A stretch of DNA of 64,000 nucleotides, taken from the NCBI RefSeq assembly GCF_004193775.1, contig NC_041021.1, forward strand, positions 23,466,632-23,530,631, read 5' to 3'. Shown here piece after piece: positions 54,690 to 64,000 of the stretch. Each line of letters opens with the position of its first letter. The stretch's first letter is position 1. The notes under the pieces were generated by a model. It was given only the letters and a program-made list of their open reading frames with translations. It made no database searches and was not told the DNA's origin. A program made the translations under genes and the position numbers. Origin of the DNA: Glycine soja. Taxonomy: Eukaryota > Streptophyta > Magnoliopsida > Fabales > Fabaceae.

Positions 54690-57600
54690 TATCCTTTTTT
54701 CGGAGACCCATGAATTGCGTTTTGGTTCATGCATTCTCCACCCACGAGTTTGGAGCCATGCGTAGTGATTGCTTTGTGCAACTCTCCGTTCTCTACCCCT
54801 TCTTTCGGAGCCACATGAATTGCGTTTTCGTTCATGCACCCTCCACCCACGAGTTTGAAGCCATGCGTAGTGATTGCTTAGTGCAATTCTCCATTCTCTA
54901 TACCTTTTTCAGAGCCCCATGAATTGTGTTTTCGTTCAGGCATCCTCCACCCACGAGTTTGGAGCCATGCGTAGTGATTTCTTACTGCAATTCTCCATTC
55001 TCTATCCCTTTTTCGGAGCCCCATGAATTGCGTGTTCGTTCATGCATCCTCCACCCACGAGTTTGGAGCCATGCGCAGTGATTGCTTAGTGCAATTCTCC
55101 ATTCTCTACCCCTTTTTTCGGAGCCCCATGAATTGCGTTTTCATTCATGCATCCTCCACCCACGAGTTTGGAGCCATGCGTAGTGATTGCTTAGTGCAAT
55201 TCTCCATTCTCTACCCCTTTTTTTGGAGCCCCTTGAATTGCGTTTTCGTTCATGCATCCTCCATCCACAAGTTTGGAGCCATGCGTAGTGATTGCTTAGT
55301 GCAATTCTCCATTCTCTAACCCTTTTTCGGAGCCCCATGAATTGCGTTTTCGTTCATGCATCCTCCACCCACGAGTTTGGAGCTATGCGTAGTGATTGCT
55401 TTGTGCAACTCTCCGTTCTCTACCCCTTCTTTCGGAGCCACATGAATTGCGTTTTCGTTCATGCACCCTCCACCCACGAGTTTGAAGCCATGCGTAGTGA
55501 TTGCTTAGTGCAATTCTCCATTCTCTATACCTTTTTCAGAGCCCCATGAATTGTGTTTTCGTTCAGGCATCCTCCACCCACGAGTTTGGAGCCATGCGTA
55601 GTGATTTCTTAGTGCAATTCTCCATTCTCTATCCCTTTTTCGGAGCCCCATGAATTGCGTTTTCGTTCATGCATCCTCCACCCACGAGTTTGGAGCCATG
55701 CGCAGTGATTGCTTAGTGCAATTCTCCTTTCTCTACCCCTTTTTTCGGAGCCCCATGAATTGCGTTTTCGTTCATGCATCCTCCACCCACGAGTTTGGAG
55801 CCATGCGTAGTGATTGCTTAGTGCAATTCTCCATTCTCTACCCCTTTTTTTGGAGCCCCTTGAATTGCGTTTTCGTTCATGCATCCTCAACCCACGAGTT
55901 TGGAGCCATGCGTAGTGATTGCTTAGTGCAATTCTCCATTCTCTAACCCTTTTTCGGAGCCCCATGAATTGCGTTTTCGTTCATGCATCCTCCACCCACG
56001 AGTTTGGAGCTATGCGTAGTGATTGCTTAGTGCAATTCTCCATTCTCTACCCCTTTTTCGGAGCCCCATGAATTACGTTTTCGTTCATGCATCCTCCACC
56101 CATGAGTTTGGAGCCATGCGTAGTGATTGGTTAGTGCAATTCTAAATTCTCTAACCCTTTTTCGGAGCCCCTTGAATTGCATTTTCGCTAATGCATCCTC
56201 CACCCACGAATTTGGAGCCATGCGTAGTGATTACTTAGTGCAATTCTCCATTCTCTATAACTTTTTCAGAGCCCCATGAATTGTGTTTTCGTTCATGCAT
56301 CCTCCACCCACGAGTTTGGAGCCATGCGTAGTGATTGCTTAGTGCAATTCTCCATTCTCTACCCCTTTTTCGGAGCCCCATGAATAGCGTTTTCGTTCAT
56401 GCATCCTCCACCCACGAGTTTGGAGCCATGCGTAGTGATTGCTAAGTGCAATTCTCCATTCTTTACCCCTTTTTCGGAGCCCCATGAATTGCGTTTTCGT
56501 TCATGTATCCTCCACCCACGAGTTTGGAGCCATGCGTAGGGACTGGTTAGTGCAATTCTCAATTCTCTAACCCTTTTTCGGAGCCCCTTGAGTTGCGTTT
56601 TCGTTTATGCATCCTACACCCACGAGTTTGGAGCCATGCGTAGTGATTGCTTAGTGCAATTCTCCATTCTCTACCCCTTTTTCGGAGCCCCAGGAATTGC
56701 GTTTTCGTTTATGCATCCTCAACCCACGAGTTTGGAGCCATGCGTAGTGATTGCTTAGTGCAATTCTCCATTCTCTACCCCTTTTTTTGGAGCCCCTTGA
56801 ATTGCATTTTCGTTCATGCATCCTCCACCCACGAGTTTGCAGCCATTCGTAGTGATTGCTTAGTGCAATTCTCCATTCTGTTCCCCTTTTTCGGAGCCCC
56901 ATGAATTGCGTTTTCATTCATGCATCCTCCACCCATGAGTTTGGAGCCATGCGTAGTGATTGCTTAGTGCAATTCTCCATTCTCTACCCCTTTTTCGGAG
57001 CCCCGTGAATTGTGTTTTCGTTCATGCATCCTCCACCCACGAGTTTTGAGCCATGCGTAGTGATTGGTTAGTGCTATTCTCAAGTCTCTAACCCTTTTTC
57101 GGAGCCCCATGAATTGCGTTTTCGTTCATGCATCCTCCACCCACGAGTTTGGAGCCATGCGTAGTGATTGGTTAGTGCAATTCTCAATTCTCTAACCCCA
57201 TTTCGGAGCCCCTTGAATTGTGTTTTCGCTCATGCAACCTCCACCCACGAGTTTGGAGCCATGCGTAGTGATTGCTTAGTGCAATTCTCCATTCTCTACC
57301 CCTTTTTTGGAGCCCCATGAATTGCATTTTCGTTCATGCATCCTCCACCCACGCGTTTGGAGCCATGCGTAGTGATTGCTTAGTGCAATTCACAATTCTC
57401 TATACCTTTTTCAGAGCCCTATGAATTGTGTTTTCGTTCAGGCATCCTCCACCCACGAGTTTGGAGCCATGCGTAGTGATTTCTTAGTGCAATTCTCCAT
57501 TCACTACCCTGTTTCGGAGCCCCATGAATTGCGTTTTCGTTCATGCATCCTCCACCCACGAGTTTGGAGCCATGCGTAGTGATTGCTTAGTGCAATTCTC

Positions 57601-60600
57601 CATTCTCTACCCCTTTTTCGGAGCCCCAGGAATTGCGTTTTCGTTCATGCATCCTTCACCCACGAGTTTGGAGCCATGCGTAGTGATTGCTTAGTGCAAT
57701 TCTCCATTCTCTACCCCTTTTTTTGGAGCCCCTTGAATTGCATTTTCGTTCATGCATCCTCCACCCACGAGTTTGCAGCCATGCGTAGTGATTGCTTTGT
57801 GCAACTCTCCATTCTCTAACCCTTTTTCGGAGCCCCATGAATTGCGTTTTCGATCATGCATCCTCCACGCACGAGTTTGGAGCTATGCGTAGTGATTGCT
57901 AAGTGCAATTCTCCATTCTCTGCCCCTTTTTCGGAGCCCCATGAATTGTGTTTTCGTTCATGCATCCTCCACCCACGAGTTTGGAGCCATGCGTAGTGAT
58001 TGCTTAGTGCAATTCTCCATTCTCTACCCCTTTTTCGGAGCCCCATGAATTGCGTTTTCGTTCATGCATCTTCCACCCACGAGTTTGCAGCCATCCGTAG
58101 TGATTTCTTAGTGCAATTCTCCATTCTCTTCCCTGTTTCGGAGCCCCATGAATTGCGTTTTCGTTCATGCATCCTCCACCCACGAGTTTGGAGCCATGCG
58201 TAGTGATTGCTTAGTGCAATTCTCCATACTTTACCCCTTTTTCGGAGCCCCATGAATTGCATTTTCGTTCATGCATCCTCCACCCACGAGTTTGGAGCCA
58301 TGCGTAGTGATTTCTAGTGCAATTCACCATTCTCTATCCCTTTTTCGGAGCGCCATGAATTGCGTTTTCTTTCATGCATCCTCTACCCACGAGTTTGGAG
58401 TCATGCGTAGTGATTGCTTAGTGGAATTCTCCATTCTCTACCCCTTTTTTCGGAGCCCCATGAATTGCGTTTTCGTTCATGCATCCTCCACCAACGAGTT
58501 TCGAGCCATGCGTAGTGATTGCTTAGTGCAATTCTCCATTCTCTATACCTTTTTCCGAGCCCCATGAATTGCGTTTTCGTTCATGCATCCTCCACCCATG
58601 AGTTTGGAGCCGTGCGTAGTGATTGCTTAGTGCAATTCTCCATTCTCTAACCCTTTTTCGGAGCCCCATGAATTGTGTTTTCGTTCATGCATCCTCCACA
58701 CACGAGTTTGGAGCCATGCGTAGTGATTGCTTTGTGCAATTCTCCATTCTTTACCCCTTTTTCGGAGCCCCATGAATTGTGTTTTCGTTCATGCATCCTC
58801 CACCCACGAGTTTGGAGCCATCCGTAGTGATTTCTTAGTGCAATTCTCCATTCTCTTCCCTGTTTCGGAGCCCCATGAATTGTGTTTTCGTTCATGCATC
58901 CTCCACCCACGAGTTTTGAGCCATCCGTAGTGATTGGTTAGTGCTATTCTCAAGTCTCTAACCCTTTTTCGGGGCCCCATGAATTGCGTTTTCGTTCATG
59001 CATCCTCAACCCACGAGTTTGGAGCCGTGCGTAGTGATTGCTTAGTGCAATTCTCCATTCTGTTCCCCTTTTTCGGAGCCCCATGAATTGCGTTTTCATT
59101 CATGCATCCTCCACCCATGAGTTTGGAGCCATGCGTAGTGATTGCTTAGTGCAATTCTCCATTCTCTACCCCTTTTTCGGAGCCCCATGAATTGTGTTTT
59201 CGTTCATGCATCCTCCACCCACGAGTTTTGAGCCATGCAAAGAGATTGGTTAGTGCTATTCTCAAGTCTCTAACCCTTTTTCGGAGCCCCATGAATTGCG
59301 TTTTCGTTCATGCATCCTCCACCCACGAGTTTGGAGCCATGCGTAGTGATTGGTTAGTGCAATTCTCAATTCTCTAACCCCTTTTCGGAGCCCCTTGAAT
59401 TGTGTTTTCGCTCATGCAACCTCCACCCACGAGTTTGGAGCCATGCGTAGTGATTGCTTAGTGCAATTCTCCATTCTCTACCCCTTTTTCGGAGCCCCAT
59501 GAATTGCATTTTCGTTCATGCATCCTCCACCCACGCGTTTGGAGCCTTGCGTAGTGATTGCTTAGTGCAATTCACAATTCTCTATACCTTTTTCAGAGCC
59601 CCATGAATTGTGTTTTCGTTCAGGCATCCTCCACCCACGAGTTTTGAGCCATGCGTAGTGATTGCTTAGTGCAATTCTCCGTTCTCTACCCCTTCTTTCG
59701 GAGCCACATGAATTGCGTTTTCGTTCATGCACCCTCCACCCATGAGTTTGGAGCCGTGCGTAGTGATTGCTTAGTGCAATTCTCCATTCTCTAACCCTTT
59801 TTCGGAGCCCCATGAATTGTGTTTTCGTTCATGCATCCTCCACCCACGAGTTTTGAGCCATGCGTAGTGATTGCTTAGTGCAATTCTCCGTTCTCTACCC
59901 CTTCTTTCGGAGCCACATGAATTGCGTTTTCGTTCATGCACCCTCCACCCACGAGTTTTGAGCCATGCGTAGTGATTGCTTAGTGCAATTCTCCATTCTC
60001 TATACCTTTTTCAGAGCCCCATGAATTGTGTTTTCGTTCATGCATCCTCCACCCACGAGTTTTGAGCCATGCGTAGTGATTGCTTAGTGCAATTCTCCGT
60101 TCTCTACCCCTTCTTTCGGAGCCACATGAATTGCGTTTTCGTTCATGCATCCTCCACCCACGAGTTTGGAGCCATGCGTAGTGATTGCTTAGTGCAATTC
60201 TCCATTCTCTATACCTTTTTCAGAGCCCCATGAATTGTGTTTTCGTTCATGCATCCTCCACCCACGAGTTTTTAGCCATGCGTAGTGATTGCTTAGTGCA
60301 ATTCTCCATTCTCGACCCCTTTATCGGAGCCCCATGAATTGCGTTTTCGTTCATGCATCCTCCACCCACGAGTTTGGAGCCATGCATAGTGATTGGTTAG
60401 TGCAATTCTCATTCTCTAACCCTTTTTCGGAGCCCCTTGAATTGTGTTTTCGCTCATGCAACCTCCACCCACGAGTTTGGAGCCATGCGTAGTGATTGGT
60501 TAGTGCAATTCTCAATTCTCTAACCCTTTTTCGGAGCCCATTGAATTGCGTTTTCGTTCATGCATCCTCCACCACGAGTTTGGAGCTATGCGTAGTGATT

Positions 60601-63600
60601 GCTTAGTGCAATTCTCCATTCTCTACCCCATTTTCGGAGCCCCATGAATTGCGTTTGCGTTCATGCATCCTCCACCCACGAGTTTGCAGCCATGCGTAGT
60701 GATTGCTTAGTGAAATTCTCTATTCTCTACCCCTTTTTCGGAGCCCATGAATTGCGTTTTCGTTATGCACCTCCACCCACGAGTTTGGAGCCATGCGTAG
60801 TGATTGCTTAGTGCAATTCTCCATTCTCTATACCTTTTTCAGAGCCACATGAATTGTGTTTTCGTTCATGCATCCTCCACCCACGAGTTTTGACCCATGC
60901 GTAGTGATTGCTTAGTGCAATTCTCCGTTCTCTACCCCTTCTTTCGGAGCGCCATGAATTGCGTTTTCTTTCATGCATCCTCTACCCGCGAGTTTGGAGC
61001 CATGCGTAGTGATTGCTTAGTGCAATTCTCCATTCTCTATACCTTTTTCAGAGCCCGATGAATTGTGTTTTCGTTCATGCATCCTCCACCCACGAGTTTT
61101 GACCCATGCGTAGTGATTGCTTAGTGCAATTCTCCGTTCTCTACCCCTTCTTTCGGAGCGCCATGAATTGCGTTTTCTTTCATGCATCCTCTACCCGCGA
61201 GTTTGGAGTCATGCGTAGTGATTGCTTAGTGGAATTCTCCATTCTCTACCCCTTTTTTCGGAGCCCCATGAATTGCGTTTTCGTTCATGCACCCTCCACC
61301 CACGAGTTTGGAGCCATGCGTAGTGATTGCTTAGTGCAATTCTCCATTCTCTATACCTTTTTCAGAGCCCCATGAATTGTGTTTTCGTTCATGCATCCTC
61401 CACCCACGAGTTTGGAGCCATGCGTAGTGATTGCTTAGTGCAATTCTCCATTCTCTACCCCTTTTTCGGAGCCACATGAATTGCGTTTTCGTTTATGCAT
61501 CGTCCTCCCACGAGTTTGGAGCCATGCGTAGTGATTGCTTAGTGCAATTCTTCATTCTTTACCCCTTTTTCAGAGCCCCATGAATTGCGTTTTCGTTCAT
61601 GCATCCTTCACCCACGAGTTTGGAGCCATCCGTAGTGATTTCTTAGTGCAATTCTCCATTCTCATCCCTGTTTCGAAGCCCCATGAATTGCGTTTTCGTT
61701 CATGCATCCTCCACCCACGAGTTTGGAGCCATGCGAAGTGATTGCTTAGTGCAATTCTCCATTCTTTACCCCTTTTTCGGAGCCCCATGAATTGCATTTT
61801 CGTTCATGCATCCTCCACCCACGACTTTGGAGCCATGCGTAGTGATTTCTTAGTGCAATTCACCATTCTCTATCCCTTTTTCGGAGCGCCATGAATTGCG
61901 TTTTCGTTCATGCATCCTCCACCCACGAGTTTGGAGCCATGCGTAGTGATTGCTTAGTGCAATTCTCCATTCTCTACCCCTTTTTCGGAGCCACATGAAT
62001 TGCGTTTTCGTTCATGCATCCTCTACCCACGAGTTTGGAGCCATGCGTAGTGATTGGTTAGTGCAATTCTCAATTCTCTAACCCTTTTTCGGAGCCAGAT
62101 GTATTGCGTTTTCGTTCATGCATCCTCCACACACGAGTTTGGAGCTATGCGTAGTGATTGCTTAGTGCAATTCTCCATTCTCTACCCCATTTTCGGAGCC
62201 CCATGAATTGTGTTTTCGTTCATGCAACCTCCACCCAGGAGTTTTGAGCCATGCGTAGTGATTGCTTAGTGCAATTCTCCATTCTCGACCCCTTTTTCGG
62301 AGCCCCATGAATTGCGTTTTCGTTCATGCATCCTCCACCCACGAGTTTGGATCCATGCATAGTGATTGGTTAGTGCAATTCTCAATTCTCTAACCCTTTT
62401 TCGGAGCCCCTTGAATTGTGTTTTCGCTCATGCAACCTCCACCCACGTGTTTGGAGCCATGCGTAGTGATTGCTTAGTGCAATTCTCCATTCTCTACCCC
62501 TTTTTCGGAGCCCCATGAACTGTGTTTTCGTTCATGCATCCTCCACCCACGAGTTTGGAGCCATGCGTAGTGATTTATTAGTGCAATTCTTCATTCTTTA
62601 CCCCTTTTTCAGAGCCCCATGAATTGTGTTTTCGTTCATGCATCCTTCACCCACGAGTTTGGAGCCATCCGTAGTGATTTCTTAGTGCAATTCTCCATTC
62701 TCATCCCTGTTTCGAAGCCCCATGAATTGCGTTTTCGTTCATGCATCCTCCACCCACGAGTTTGGAGCCATGCGAAGTGATTGCTTAGTGCAATTCTCCG
62801 TTCTCTACCCCTTCTTTCGGAGCCACATGAATTGCGTTTTCGTTCATGCACCCTCCACCCACGAGTTTGGAGCCATGCGTAGTGATTGCTTAGTGCAATT
62901 CTCCATTCTCTATACCTTTTTCAGAGCCCCATGAATTGTGTTTTCGTGCATGCATCCTCCACCCACGAGTTTGGAGCCATGCGTAGTGATTGGTTAGTGC
63001 AATTCTCAATTCTCTAACCCTTTTTCGGAGCCCCATGAATTGCGTTTTCGTTCATGCATCCTCCACCCACGAGTTTGGAGCCACGCGTAGTGATTGGTTA
63101 GTGCAATTCTCAATTCTCTAACCCCTTTTCGGAGCCCCTTGAATTGTGTTTTCGCTCATGCAACCTCCACCCACGAGTTTGGAGCCATGCGTAGTGATTG
63201 CTTAGTGCAATTCTCCATTCTCTACCCCTTTTTCGGAGCCCCATGAATTGCGTTTTTGTTCATGCATCCTCCACCCACGAGTTTGGAGCCTTGGGTAGTG
63301 ATTGCTTAGTGCAATTCTCCATTCTCTACCCTGTTTCGGAGCCCCATGAATTGCGTTTTCATTCATGCATCCTCCACCCACGAGTTTGGAGCCATGCGTA
63401 GTGATTGCTTAGTGCAATTCTCCATTCTCTACCCCTTTTTCGGAGCCCCATGAATTGCGTTGTTGTTCATGCATCCATCACCCACGAGTTTGGAGCCATG
63501 CGTAGTGATTGCTTAGTGCAATTCTCCATTCTCTACCGCTTTTACGGAGCCCCATGAATTGCGCTTTCGTTCATGCATCCTCCACCCACGAGTTTGGAGC

Positions 63601-64000
63601 CATACGTAGTGAGTGCTTAATGCAATTCTCCATTCTCTACCCCTTTTTTAGAGCCCCATGTGTTGCGTTTTCATTCATGCAATCTCCACCCACGAGTTTG
63701 GAGCCATGCGTAGTGATTGCTTGGTGCAATTCTCCATTCTCTACCCCTTTTTCGGAGCCCCATCAATTGCGTTTCTGTTCATGCATCCTCCACCCACGAG
63801 TTTGGAGCCATCCGTAGTGATTTCTTAGTGCGATTCTCCATTCTCATCCCTGTTTCGGAGCCCCAATGTATTGCGTTTTCATTCATGCATCCTCCACCCA
63901 CGAGTTTGGAGCCATGCGTAGTGATTGCTTAGTGCAATTCTCCATTATCTATACCTTTTTCAGAGCCCCATGAATTGTGTTTTCGTTCATGCATCCTCCA
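54690..64000. repeat. Satellite array, about 104-bp monomer, at least 89 copies
   Basis: Head-to-tail monomers; successive ATGAATTGCG landmarks lie at 55023, 55128, 55233 (TTGAATTGCG) and 55337, giving 104-105 bp. Conserved parts include TTCGTTCATGCATCC, CACCCACGAGTTTGGAGCC and GTAGTGATTGCTTAGTGCAA. Several monomer variants alternate: ...CTCTACCCC..., ...CTCTAACCC... with GGTTAGTG, ...CTATACC...CAGAGCC, and ...CCGTTCTCTACCCCTTC.... The array continues past the window end. The period differs from the 91/92-bp soybean centromere satellites. ORFs on both strands here are by-products of a 104/105-bp period and are not genes. Confidence 0.92.
54771..56024. repeat. 627-bp higher-order duplication (six monomers, two copies)
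   Basis: 54771-55397 and 55398-56024 are nearly identical, including rare variants such as TGCTTTGTGCAACTCTCCG, CAGGCATCC and TTCTTAGTGCAA in the same order. This is a recent duplication of a six-monomer block within the satellite. Confidence 0.8.

Noticed and set aside
54690..64000. Many ORFs on both strands with repeated MNCVFVHASSTHEFGAMRSDCLVQFSILYPFF-type peptides
   Set aside because: The frame stays open only where monomers happen to be 105 bp; the unit is a 104-bp DNA satellite, both strands are open alike, and there is no gene structure.
54690..64000. Soybean centromere satellite CentGm-1/CentGm-2
   Set aside because: Those have 92- and 91-bp monomers; this array has 104-105 bp and does not resemble what I recall of their sequence.
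1..64000. Host protein-coding gene, tRNA or rRNA
   Set aside because: Every long frame belongs to a retrotransposon or a repeat; no tRNA cloverleaf or rRNA stretch was recognised by reading, and primer binding sites are only tRNA-complementary ends.

Overview
The window is plant repeat DNA, almost certainly from a soybean-type legume (Glycine) and most likely pericentromeric. I find no host protein gene, tRNA, rRNA or CRISPR array. The assignment rests on recognition: an intact SIRE1-type Ty1/copia Sirevirus, Athila-lineage Ty3/gypsy elements of the kind called Calypso or Diaspora in soybean, and many Ogre/Tat-type Ty3/gypsy LTRs. No database search was possible.

Layout. 1-3745: plus-strand Tat element reduced to LTR, primer binding site (PBS), leader and LTR. 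3746-9412: minus-strand deleted Tat element (LTR, PBS, ORF1, partial gag, truncated LTR), inserted into a second minus-strand Tat element (9413-14061: ORF1, gag, start of protease). 14062-16024: LTR and gag start of an Athila-type element. 16186-28360: a minus-strand Athila-type element bounded by 5-bp duplications (CACTT), with gag-protease and an env-position ORF but no reverse transcriptase, RNase H or integrase; its 5' LTR holds a Tat solo LTR (26330-28124, duplication GGTGG). 28664-34988: minus-strand Tat element with a 3' LTR remnant, a hairpin-rich minisatellite in its 3' untranslated part, and a gag broken by a 908-bp LTR-like insertion (duplication TTCCT). 34989-40441: plus-strand Tat element (LTR, PBS, leader, gag pseudogene). 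40442-42570: debris, including a fragment of an env-position ORF. 42571-51848: SIRE1-type element with 1000-bp LTRs, duplication CCCTT, an open gag-pol frame and an open env-like frame. 51849-about 54690: non-coding retrotransposon-derived DNA. About 54690 to the window end: a satellite of about 104-bp monomers.

How the parts relate. Only the SIRE1-type element looks autonomous: its LTRs differ at about five positions, and pol and env-like frames are separated by one TAG in a known readthrough context. The Tat and Athila copies are broken or lack pol and could only have moved using proteins from elsewhere.

The most unusual signals are not genes. (1) A 26-27-bp module, GATGTC-N2-GACATC-N6-GACATC, recurs about a dozen times through the SIRE1 LTRs, spacer, env-like ORF, pol and gag, in different reading frames. 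(2) The transcribed part of the Tat LTRs carries two conserved stem-loops whose stems change in a compensated way between copies. (3) An Athila-type element has dozens of GCGCTTAGCGC-like near-palindromes where pol should be and also upstream of its LTR TATA box. (4) A minisatellite is built of covarying hairpins.
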